Source: Clostridia bacterium (lineage in GTDB: Bacteria; Bacillota; Clostridia; Lachnospirales; Lachnospiraceae). From it: a DNA stretch of 64,000 bases. Numbering within the stretch: position 1 is the first letter of the stretch; each line of letters opens with the position of its first letter. The notes beneath the pieces were generated by a model. It did not search any database. It worked only from the letters and a program-made list of their open reading frames with translations, and was not told the origin of the DNA. Shown piece by piece: positions 45,111-52,227 of the stretch. The stretch covers positions 1-64,000 of the forward strand of contig QKJQ01000001.1 of NCBI GenBank assembly GCA_003249225.1, given 5' to 3'. Both the position numbers and the translations under genes were made by a program.

Positions 45111-45161
45111 ACTCATCCTCCTACCCAGTTCTTTCTAACTTTTCTACTTCATCGTATCGTC

Positions 45162-45956
45162 TTACTTGCACGGCTTCTCAGTTTCTGTACCACATAACCG
45201 CTTGTATTGAATCTTTCTTTTTTTGCGATATAAAACTGCATTGGTCGGACATTGATTGATACACCTTGTGCAGCAGAGACACCTCCTGCCAAAGACCGGA
45301 TACCCGTCCTTCATCTGAATGTTCTCCGCCGGACATTCTCTGGAACATTTTCCACACCCGATGCATTCATTCTTATCCGCGGAATATCGCATAAAGAAAA
45401 GTGGAAAAAGCTTCGTAAACGCGTGTCCGCTGATTTTACCTATAGTACTGGCAAAAAAGCCAGGATCTTCAAGCTTTGTCTCACCATCCAGAAAGCTCTT
45501 TATGTCATCCTCCAGCAGATGTTCAAGCAACCTCAGGTTTTCCATTTTTTTATCTTCAGCCGTCGGCTTTATCATATCAAAGATCAGCAGATTGTTGGCT
45601 ATTGAATAGGTCCTTGCCGTCTTCAAACGATAGTTTTTCTGCTTCAATATTTTTTTCATTTCCGCAAAACTTGTTTTGGAGGCGGAAGCCTCTGTTACAA
45701 AAGCAAAGACTGGGGTTTCACTCTCAGTTTTAGGGAGCTTATTCTTTAGATAATCAAAGATTGGAATTGCGGGATATTCATAATATTTTGGTGCTCCAAC
45801 AAACAGAAAATCATATTCCTTCCTCTGTAGCACAGCATCCTTTTCAATTGAATGAAGTTCGGCTTCCACTGACCGTCCGGACAGCTTTTCCTGTATTTTC
45901 TTTGCCACGTATTCTGTATTGCCGGTTCCGCTAAAGTATAGAAGTAAAGCTTTCAT
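45162..45956 (-). CDS. EFR1-family ferredoxin/flavodoxin protein
   Basis: The 264-residue protein starts behind AAAGGAAC. Residues 1-150 form a flavodoxin-like domain with the FMN phosphate loop YFSGTGNTEYVA (residues 7-18). Residues about 195-245 carry two [4Fe-4S] motifs, CIGCGKCSRECP and CLCCTRCINQCP. The EFR1 family of anaerobic Firmicutes combines these two carriers to move electrons between flavin and iron-sulfur partners. The physiological partner is unknown. It precedes the DUF4003 gene by 51 bases on the same strand. Confidence 0.9.
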   Translation of the reverse strand: MKALLLYFSGTGNTEYVAKKIQEKLSGRSVEAELHSIEKDAVLQRKEYDFLFVGAPKYYEYPAIPIFDYLKNKLPKTESETPVFAFVTEASASKTSFAEMKKILKQKNYRLKTARTYSIANNLLIFDMIKPTAEDKKMENLRLLEHLLEDDIKSFLDGETKLEDPGFFASTIGKISGHAFTKLFPLFFMRYSADKNECIGCGKCSRECPAENIQMKDGYPVFGRRCLCCTRCINQCPTNAVLYRKKRKIQYKRLCGTETEKPCK

Positions 45957-45989
45957 TGCTGGTTCCTTTCATTACGGTTTCTTCCATTG

Positions 45990-46040
45990 CATTCTTCCAT
46001 GTCATTCTTCCATGTCATTCTTATATGTCATTCTATCATT
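45990..46040. repeat. 13-bp tandem repeat between the EFR1 and SdpI genes
   Basis: Four copies of CATTCTTCCATGT-like units run head to tail (two exact, two with three changes or a shortened end) in the 119-base gap between two minus-strand genes. Confidence 0.9.
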
Positions 46041-46075
46041 TCATAATTGAGTTATTGATTCTGCTGCCATTGTTT

Positions 46076-46456
46076 TTACTCCACACGTCTTCCCTTTGCA
46101 TCAAATGTCCTTTTCAATGCAAGTTCTGTGGGAATAATGGTCACGATCATAAAGACACACTGTACTCCCGAAAGTACTCCTCCAACGATACCAACCGTAT
46201 CCGTTTCCTTTCCGAATACAGGAAGCAAAAGTACAACAGTAACAAGGGCTGAAATGATTCCTCCCTTCTGCCATGTCTTTCCCAGATGAATATGAGCGAA
46301 CTCCCAGGTTGCTTCACTTAGCATGGATCGTTTGGTGCGGTATCCTGTCAGTGCATTTTTATATTTCGGCGGTTTCTTTTGAAACCGCATCCCAATCAGA
46401 ATCATAGTGATCGGAATCAGAAGATCCATAATTGCCATGTATATCCAAAAAGCCAT
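46076..46456 (-). CDS. SdpI-family membrane protein
   Basis: The 126-residue protein starts behind AAAGGAGG and has three to four hydrophobic helices. GYRTKRSMLSEATWEFAHIH is the conserved loop of the SdpI/YhfL-like family between the first two helices. In Bacillus SdpI gives immunity to the SdpC toxin, but most relatives have no known role and there is no sdpC-like gene here. It belongs to a run of minus-strand genes. Confidence 0.8.
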   Translation of the reverse strand: MAFWIYMAIMDLLIPITMILIGMRFQKKPPKYKNALTGYRTKRSMLSEATWEFAHIHLGKTWQKGGIISALVTVVLLLPVFGKETDTVGIVGGVLSGVQCVFMIVTIIPTELALKRTFDAKGRRVE

Positions 46457-46517
46457 ACGATTACCTCCTTTTCATGTCAAACAGGCTCATTGCTGCAACC
46501 TGCTCAAGCAGGGTTGT

Positions 46518-47342
46518 CTACTCAAAATCCAAATTTTCATTCAACCACTTTGCTACACCGTCCTTCTCATTGCTTTCAATAATACCAGTTGCGATCTCTT
46601 TCAGTTTCTGAACTGCATTTTCTACCGCATAGCACTCATCTGATATCTGGAACATTGGGATATCATTGATGGCATCACCAAAGGAAATGACGCGGTCACA
46701 ACCCCATAGCTCTTTCAGTTGCTTGATCGCTTCTGCCTTTGTTGCTTTCTTTGGCATGATCTCACACCAGTATTCCGGACGATACAGTTCCTGCTGCAAT
46801 GTGCAGGTATAATCTGGATCTGCTGAAAAAATCTCATAGACAGGAAGCAGTTCCTGCTGCGTGCCTATGACAGTATAATAAAAATTCTGACCATCATACA
46901 GATTTTCTTCTGCATTTTGAGGCCGCATACGCTTATCATTCTTACGAAGACTCAGATATCGCTTACTTCCTTCGTTCTCTCGGTTCGTATCCCATGATAC
47001 TTTTTCAATGCCTTGTATATAAGAGTATACCAATGGACTTACCTTATGGTCATGCAGAACCTGCTTAACTTTCTCTGTTTCTTTTTCTGAAAATGTGATC
47101 GACGACAGCACCGTACCGGTTCCTGGATATATGATCAAGGCTCCATTGTATACAATTACCGGAATATCCTGAGATAAACCTTTGGTAACAATGGAAGCGG
47201 ATACCAGTGACCTTGCGGTTGCGTATGTGAACAACATGCCCTTTGAAACCAGTGAATTGATCACCGCAAGGCTGTATGTACTTATCGTATCCCGCTTATT
47301 TAACAAAGTACCATCGAGGTCCGTAACATAGAGTGTTTTCAT
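46518..47342 (-). CDS. Cof-type HAD-superfamily hydrolase
   Basis: This 274-residue enzyme has HAD motif I VTDLDGTLL (Asp8 nucleophile, Asp10), motif II in YATARSLVSA and motif IV VISFGDAINDIPMF. A C2-type cap covers residues about 80-200. Members dephosphorylate sugar phosphates or FMN-like compounds in the cytoplasm. Its 5' end abuts the plus-strand regulatory repeats of the first small-RNA element, so the two face away from each other and share a control region. The ribosome site is weak (GAGATG). Confidence 0.9.
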   Translation of the reverse strand: MKTLYVTDLDGTLLNKRDTISTYSLAVINSLVSKGMLFTYATARSLVSASIVTKGLSQDIPVIVYNGALIIYPGTGTVLSSITFSEKETEKVKQVLHDHKVSPLVYSYIQGIEKVSWDTNRENEGSKRYLSLRKNDKRMRPQNAEENLYDGQNFYYTVIGTQQELLPVYEIFSADPDYTCTLQQELYRPEYWCEIMPKKATKAEAIKQLKELWGCDRVISFGDAINDIPMFQISDECYAVENAVQKLKEIATGIIESNEKDGVAKWLNENLDFE

Positions 47343-47394
47343 TTTGTCAGCATCTCACTTTCTGTTCCATCGTATTCATTACTTCCTGTATCAA

Positions 47395-47448
47395 TTCACA
47401 CTTTCTTCACGTAAGTACCACGACTGCTTCACAATTTCGTTCTATACT
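47395..47448 (+). promoter_or_regulatory. Phased TTCAC repeat array and -10 of small-RNA element A
   Basis: TTCACA at 47395, TTCACG at 47406, ACCACG at 47417 and TTCACA at 47428 start exactly 11 bases apart in sequence. Nine bases after the last is TATACTAAG (47443). The same spacing recurs at element B. The layout resembles tandem response-regulator sites that replace a -35. Confidence 0.7.
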
Positions 47449-47454
47449 AAGTTC

Positions 47455-47618
47455 ATCAAAGAAAACAGAACAGAAAAACTTGCAAACAAACCCATCAAGG
47501 AACTTGATCTTCAAAGAAACACAAATAAGCTTACTTTCTTAAATTTAAATAGATTTCATAATACTCCCCTTAAAGAAGCGTTTTGTTTACCACCTCCCCG
47601 GTAAACAAAGCGCTTCCT
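47455..47618 (+). ncRNA. Candidate small RNA, element A
   Basis: The 5' end is placed about seven bases after TATACT and the 3' end after the hairpin 47576-47615. The 41-base block 47547-47587 matches element B at 40 positions and includes CTCCCC (47564-47569). The closing hairpin pairs AAGCGTTTTGTTTACC with GGTAAACAAAGCGCTT, 16 base pairs, with a CCTCCCC-containing loop. One pair is U-G when read on the plus strand but A-C on the minus strand, which favours plus-strand transcription. No conserved reading frame exists across the two copies. The tail after the hairpin is only moderately T-rich, so the 3' end is uncertain. Confidence 0.65.
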
Positions 47619-47635
47619 CCCTTTACAGGGAAGAT

Positions 47636-48091
47636 TTAGTGCCAATTATTTTGTTCGATCCGCTGCCGCAATTCATCTTCCTGGTCTTTGTTGCCCCAAA
47701 GAATCACTGCGCACTCTTTACGATTCATCTTTTCTAAAGCACTGAATCTGTGATTCCCATCGGTAAGAACAAGCCTTCCCTCATCGATTTGTGCAATAAG
47801 CGGTGGCATATCCCATTCATCAAGCTTTTCAATAATTTTGTCGACTTTGTGGTTGAACCATTTCACTTCATTCGCATCTGTAATATCTTTCTCAATTCGT
47901 ACCGTTGACAGACTGGTAAGCGGAAGCATCATAGGCCCAAAATAAACCCGCTCCTCTAAAAGAAGTCCATCCGCAAATCCGTAGTTAGGATTTGGCATAT
48001 CTTTGTCTTCATAACGAAGAAAGGCCTGAATCCATTCTTTTAGCTTATTGTTCACCGCATATTGTTTTGCTTCTGTTAATGTGTAGTTCAT
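47636..48091 (-). CDS. ParB-like nuclease-domain protein
   Basis: The 151-residue protein starts behind GGGGATAGG. DEGRLVLTDGNHRFSALEKM is the signature of the ParB/Srx-like domain (DGxHR), with the preceding VDKIIEKLDEWDMPPLIAQI helix-strand. There is no HTH domain, so it is not a chromosome-partitioning ParB; small stand-alone members are of unknown function, some with nucleotide-binding or nuclease activity. It lies between small-RNA elements A and B, with element A ending 18 bases past its stop on the opposite strand. Confidence 0.75.
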   Translation of the reverse strand: MNYTLTEAKQYAVNNKLKEWIQAFLRYEDKDMPNPNYGFADGLLLEERVYFGPMMLPLTSLSTVRIEKDITDANEVKWFNHKVDKIIEKLDEWDMPPLIAQIDEGRLVLTDGNHRFSALEKMNRKECAVILWGNKDQEDELRQRIEQNNWH

Positions 48092-48280
48092 AAACCTATC
48101 CCCAATTCAAAATTTATGATTCAGCTGCCTATGATATTGGTTTCAAAAGGTATCTTGTTAACAACATCATACTATTTACACTATACCACAATAATGATTC
48201 CTTTGGAAATATTTGATTCTAAAAGCAATAGCAAAATGATAACACTAAAAAATTGTGTTTTTTATACTGAGACAAATCAA

Positions 48281-48334
48281 TTCACAAATTATTCACTTTA
48301 CCGCCACTTCTGCTTCACATTTTCTCATTATACT
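48281..48334 (+). promoter_or_regulatory. Phased TTCAC repeat array and -10 of small-RNA element B
   Basis: TTCACA at 48281, TTCACT at 48292, GCCACT at 48303 and TTCACA at 48314 again start 11 bases apart, and TATACTAAG starts at 48329. Every spacing equals that of element A although most spacer bases differ. Confidence 0.72.
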
Positions 48335-48340
48335 AAGCAT

Positions 48341-48457
48341 AGAAACAAAAGAAACACATCAAGAAGCCTACTACCTAAAATTGAAATAGATTTCATAATA
48401 CTCCCCTTAAAAAAGCGTTTTGTTCTCCTTCCCCCCGGTGAACAAAGCGCTTTTTAC
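48341..48457 (+). ncRNA. Candidate small RNA, element B
   Basis: The predicted transcript is about 115 bases. It contains the block 48384-48424 shared with element A, with CTCCCC at 48401-48406, and ends in a hairpin AAAAAGCGTTTTGTTC / GAACAAAGCGCTTTTT (48410-48425 with 48440-48455). The loop is C-rich (six C at 48431-48436) and a run of five T closes it, so this is a good intrinsic terminator on the plus strand. The same U-G pair as in element A is kept. A 120-codon frame crosses it but in a different phase from the one in element A, so I do not call a protein. Confidence 0.72.
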
Positions 48458-48692
48458 TTGCTTTTACATAAAATGTGATTTTTCTGTTGTTTTTCGCAAT
48501 AATCGTCTATACTATTTCTATATAATTCCATTTTCCATTCTGACTGACCCTGGTCCTTCGTGCTATGTTCAGGTCTCAATTTAAAGTCAAACAAAATTCT
48601 ACTGACATTCAATAAATTTAAACATTTATGCAAGATTTTGTAATCTAATGCGAATAGATAGTTATAGATCGTTGGGGGGAGAAGAAAACTTT

Positions 48693-49259
48693 ATGAATGA
48701 TCAATCGCTGCTAACTTTATTGTACCAGGACAAGAATAGAGGACTTGAATCTGTTATGAAGCAATACGCCGGTCTTGTCTACACCATTGTCTTCAACAAA
48801 TTATCTTTTGTTTCCGGAACAGAAGATATTGAAGAATGTATAAGTGATGTCTTTTTTACCTTTTCACAATCATTTCAAAACGTAGATTTGGATCGTGGCT
48901 CACTAAAGTCTTACCTGGCGGTTATGGCAACCAGAAAGGCCATCTCAAGGTATCGAAGTCTTGTTTCCTTTAGCGAGATGGTTCCACTTGATGATAACAT
49001 GGCCCTTCAAAATGACAGTACTCCTGAAGAATTATTTTTTCAAAACATCTCTGCAAAGGCACTGGTGAATGCAATTAATAAACTCGGTGAGCCTGACCGT
49101 GAAATTATCATACGAAAATACTACTTCAGACAGAGCTCCAAAGAAATAAGCAAAGCAATTCATAGTAAGCCAAATACTGTAGATTCCCGTGTTCACCGTG
49201 CACTAAAAAAACTTAGAGATCTAATGATGGAGGTTGAAAATGGACCATTTTCTATATGA
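48693..49259 (+). CDS. ECF-type sigma-70 family factor
   Basis: The 188-residue factor starts at the ATG at 48693 with GGGGGGAGAAG (48674-48684) upstream; a longer frame from 48648 has no ribosome site. Region 2 covers about residues 15-85 (SDVFFTFSQSFQNVDLDRGS, then SYLAVMATRKAISRYR) and region 4 about 120-180 (LGEPDREIIIRKYYFRQSSK, then EISKAIHSKPNTVDSRVHRA). It is small, as ECF factors are. The next gene overlaps it by 20 bases and encodes a membrane protein with a cytoplasmic N-terminus, its probable anti-sigma partner. The long G-run in the ribosome site is complementary to the C-rich parts of elements A and B. Confidence 0.9.
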   Translation: MNDQSLLTLLYQDKNRGLESVMKQYAGLVYTIVFNKLSFVSGTEDIEECISDVFFTFSQSFQNVDLDRGSLKSYLAVMATRKAISRYRSLVSFSEMVPLDDNMALQNDSTPEELFFQNISAKALVNAINKLGEPDREIIIRKYYFRQSSKEISKAIHSKPNTVDSRVHRALKKLRDLMMEVENGPFSI

Positions 49260-50493
49260 AAAACTTGAAGATCTTGATATAGATCTGACCGAACAATTGC
49301 TGCAGGAATCTGTTAAACTGACGATACCGTATAAAACAAAGAAACGAATCGCCGCTAGAGCATTGGCAAAGTTAACTACCGTTAAAAATTCCAAACGTTT
49401 TCTTAAGCCAGTTCGTGTATCCTTGCTTTGTACCTGTTTTCTTGCATTTTTATTACTTATTGGAATATTTTTAAAAGACCAGTACTCCATAAAAATCCTG
49501 ACATTACCAGTTCCTCACCCGACACAGGATATATCAGATACTGATCCTCACTATGTTTTTGGCGCAGGAGGAGGTTTTTCACGACATTTTTTTTCGGTCC
49601 AAAATCTTTATATTCTTGATCGAAACAATCAGCTGGCATTGATAAACAAAGATTTTGAATCACTCACTTCGCTTGGTACTCTGCCTGAAAGCGGTGACTA
49701 TATTATCGATAAGGAAAACCAAAAAATCTATTATGTCTCTGATCAAAGTATTTATGAGACTGATTTTACCGCATCCTACGCAAACTGTATCTATACGAAC
49801 ACATCATCCGATGCGATTCGCTGTGTCTGGATAACCAACAAGCAACTTATTTTTTATACATCCTCCAGAGAAGATGGACTCTACCTTTTGGACAGCTACT
49901 TTTGCTTTGATCTTACGACCAATGCAATCAGACGTCTTCCCTTTGCTGATTATATCTTTATTGAAACCTCACAAGATGATCTGATTGTTTTTGAAGCCAG
50001 TCAATTTCCGCGTAATACGATCGAAGATATTCGGTCTCATGATATACCTGACACGCAATTACTGCAGACGTACGATTTATACACTGGTGAGCTTACAACA
50101 TTAGCGACTCTGGAAAAATCAGACGGCAGTGCTGACTCAATATACCTTGTTCAGATTCATGATGGTTATGTCTACTATCTTGCCTCATCGTCTGGCTTAT
50201 TTCGCGTTCCGCTGAACGCATCCTCTTCAACCGAGTTTCTGGTCAAAGATTTCGAGCGTTCAGCGATACGCTCCTTTGCATGGGCAAAAGACCACCTGAT
50301 CCTATGCATGAATAAATACTACAGCAACGCCAGTAAACTGTATGAATTTGATTTATCTGACAATACAATGAATACAATTATAAATTTAAAACAAGATATT
50401 TACTATATAAATAACGTTGAGTACAGCAATGGATATCTTTACTTATCTGATTTTATGAGCAATGATATGTATCGTCTGAAGCTCTTTCCATAA
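49240..50493 (+). CDS. Probable membrane anti-sigma factor with beta-propeller-like exterior
   Basis: The start is the ATG at 49240, seven bases after GGAGG inside the sigma gene, giving 417 residues. Residues 1-65 are cytoplasmic and helical with many charges, the place where an anti-sigma domain would be. One membrane helix lies at about 67-88 (VSLLCTCFLAFLLLIGIFL). The exterior 325 residues are repeated beta strands (YILDRNNQLALI, IYYVSDQSIYE, VYYLASSSGLFRVP, YLYLSDFMSNDMYRL) resembling a DUF5050/six-bladed propeller sensor. An external ligand sensed by the propeller is inferred to free the sigma factor. Confidence 0.8.
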   Translation: MDHFLYEKLEDLDIDLTEQLLQESVKLTIPYKTKKRIAARALAKLTTVKNSKRFLKPVRVSLLCTCFLAFLLLIGIFLKDQYSIKILTLPVPHPTQDISDTDPHYVFGAGGGFSRHFFSVQNLYILDRNNQLALINKDFESLTSLGTLPESGDYIIDKENQKIYYVSDQSIYETDFTASYANCIYTNTSSDAIRCVWITNKQLIFYTSSREDGLYLLDSYFCFDLTTNAIRRLPFADYIFIETSQDDLIVFEASQFPRNTIEDIRSHDIPDTQLLQTYDLYTGELTTLATLEKSDGSADSIYLVQIHDGYVYYLASSSGLFRVPLNASSSTEFLVKDFERSAIRSFAWAKDHLILCMNKYYSNASKLYEFDLSDNTMNTIINLKQDIYYINNVEYSNGYLYLSDFMSNDMYRLKLFP

Positions 50494-50558
50494 GTCGCAA
50501 GGAACACATGAACCCGAAGATGAACGTGTATGGCCGCTGTTAACCTAGTCTTATGATA

Positions 50559-51764
50559 TCATTTTATCCTGACAAACTTCTTCTTCCCGATTTTTAACAC
50601 ATCACCACTTTGCAGCAAATCCTTTAGAGCATCTTCTGTTATCTTCTCCTGGTTTCGCTGTACTCCATTCTGTCTAAGCATACGCAGGAACTCAGCTTTG
50701 CTTTTTACAAGCTCCATTTCGAGCAATTCCGGAATACAATCTGCCAGCGTTTTCTGCTCCTTTCCCAGAAGAAGTTCCGGGATGTCCTCCGGAATTGCCT
50801 TTTTACCAAAGGCTTCCCTGTAGTACTCTTCTGCTTTGTCCAGAGCTTCCATTGAATGGTAAAGTTTTGTTATGATCCTTGCCAATTTTAACTTACAGTC
50901 TCTTGGATTCATACCTGTCTCCAAATCTTTTCTGATCTGGTCGATGGTATCCGGGTGTTCATCGGTTGCAAGTTCAAAGTAGCGAAGGATCAGATTGTCC
51001 GGAATCTCCATGACCTTTTTGAACATTACTTCTGCCGGTTCATTGACCCCGATGTAATTACCAAGACTTTTGCTCATCTTCTCGATGCCGTCAAGTCCCT
51101 CCAGGATCGGCATGAAGAGTGCGACCTGCTGCTCTTTGTTCATTGCTTTTTGCAATGTTCTTCCCATCAGAATATTAAAGGTCTGGTCTGTACCGCCAAG
51201 TTCAAGATCTGCTTCAATGGCTATGGAATCGTAAGCCTGCATCAATGGGTAGAAGAACTCATGAATTCCAATGGGTACACCATTTTTGTAACGGTTCTGA
51301 AAATCATCGCGCTCCAGCATTCTGGCTACCGTTGTAATAGACGCTAATCGTATTACATCTTCAAAATTTAACTTTGACAGCCACTCGCTGTTGAATCTGA
51401 CAACGGTCTTTTCTTTATCGAGCACTTTAAAGATCTGGTCACAATAGGTCAGCGCATTCTCTTTGACCTGCTCATCAGATAATGCAATCCGTCCTTTTGC
51501 TTTACCGGTCGGATCTCCGATCTTGCCCGTAAAATCCCCGATTATGATGACTGCTTTGTGACCTAATTCCTGCATTTGTCTAATCTTTCGCAGAACAACT
51601 GCATGTCCCAGATGAATATCCGGAGCAGAAGGATCAAGCCCCAGTTTTATAATCAGCGGTCTTTTTTCCTTTTCCGTTTTTTTAAGCTTCTCGAGCAATT
51701 CCTCTTCATTCACGCACTGATGTGCTCCTTTGCAGATAATTCTTATTTGTTCTTCTGGTTTCAT
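50559..51764 (-). CDS. tyrS: Tyrosyl-tRNA synthetase
   Basis: The 401-residue class I enzyme has the ATP motif [11 protein letters not shown] (HIGH-type His-Leu-Gly-His at 51-54) and KMSKSLGN near residue 230. The C-terminal 60 residues form the S4-like RNA-binding domain ([20 protein letters not shown], then the [15 protein letters not shown] end). The spacing and lengths match the TyrZ/TyrRZ type. It attaches Tyr to tRNA-Tyr. Expression is controlled by a T-box leader with Tyr specifier at 51873-52159. The start at 51764 has AAGGA. Confidence 0.95.
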   Translation of the reverse strand: MKPEEQIRIICKGAHQCVNEEELLEKLKKTEKEKRPLIIKLGLDPSAPDIHLGHAVVLRKIRQMQELGHKAVIIIGDFTGKIGDPTGKAKGRIALSDEQVKENALTYCDQIFKVLDKEKTVVRFNSEWLSKLNFEDVIRLASITTVARMLERDDFQNRYKNGVPIGIHEFFYPLMQAYDSIAIEADLELGGTDQTFNILMGRTLQKAMNKEQQVALFMPILEGLDGIEKMSKSLGNYIGVNEPAEVMFKKVMEIPDNLILRYFELATDEHPDTIDQIRKDLETGMNPRDCKLKLARIITKLYHSMEALDKAEEYYREAFGKKAIPEDIPELLLGKEQKTLADCIPELLEMELVKSKAEFLRMLRQNGVQRNQEKITEDALKDLLQSGDVLKIGKKKFVRIK

Positions 51765-51800
51765 TCCTTATACCCTTTCTGCTGCGATTTATGATTGTTG

Positions 51801-51826
51801 ACAGGTTTTGCGCAGCGCAAGCCTGT
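51801..51826 (-). promoter_or_regulatory. Hairpin between T-box terminator and tyrS start
   Basis: ACAGGTTTTGC pairs with GCAAGCCTGT over a short loop. With no T-run in the minus direction it is not a terminator; it may protect the processed tyrS mRNA 5' end. Confidence 0.5.
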
Positions 51827-51872
51827 TTTACTAAATATCTGCAAAAGACTGATGAAGTAAGGCGGACAAAAT

Positions 51873-52159
51873 AAAAAACTCCCGTCCCTTTGTTACCAAA
51901 AGGACGAGAGTACAATCTCGTGTTACCACCTAAAGTTCACAGATAACTCACGTTACCTGTCTCATCAGGTACGGCAAAAGCGATACCCTGGCACTTGATC
52001 ACGGTGTGCTCTCCGTCGCAGCCTACTTTATGTTCGGTGCGCAGCTCAAAGAGGTATTCACACTTTCTATCCATGAGCCTCTCATCAACCGGCGTCTTTC
52101 TGTTTGGAATCAAAAATGCTACTCTTTCTTATCATAGCCTTTTTCAATCTATTTAGTTA
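51873..52159 (-). promoter_or_regulatory. T-box riboswitch (tRNA-Tyr) upstream of tyrS
   Basis: In minus-strand order: an AGAAAGAGTAG stem I entry, an AG-bulge region, then GAATACC, giving the Tyr specifier UAC at 52056-52054. Next comes AGGTGGTAACACG (51931-51919), the T-box motif, with UGGU for the ACCA end of tRNA-Tyr. The antiterminator ACGAGA/TCTCGT competes with a terminator at 51878-51911 (ACTCTCGTCC with GGACGGGAGT) followed by TTTTTT. Uncharged tRNA-Tyr would favour read-through into tyrS. Confidence 0.93.
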
Positions 52160-52165
52160 GGCAGT

Positions 52166-52194
52166 ATATTACCATAAACCACCAAACGAGTCAA
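52166..52194 (-). promoter_or_regulatory. Promoter of the tyrS T-box transcript
   Basis: On the minus strand TTGACT (52189-52194), 17 bases, TAATAT (52166-52171). The start point would be near 52159, just before the T-box. Confidence 0.8.
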
Positions 52195-52227
52195 GTGTAT
52201 TTTTGGGGGGGTAATCTCTTCTGCTTT

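Noticed and set aside
46076-46456. SdpC toxin immunity system
   Set aside because: Only the SdpI-like membrane protein is present; there is no toxin gene or SdpR-type regulator beside it.
47344-47604. An 86-codon plus-strand frame over small-RNA element A
   Set aside because: No ribosome site, and the conserved block is read in a different phase from the frame that crosses element B, so protein coding is not what is conserved.
48116-48478. A 120-codon plus-strand frame over small-RNA element B
   Set aside because: It runs through a promoter-like array and a terminator hairpin, has no ribosome site and shares no peptide with the frame at element A.
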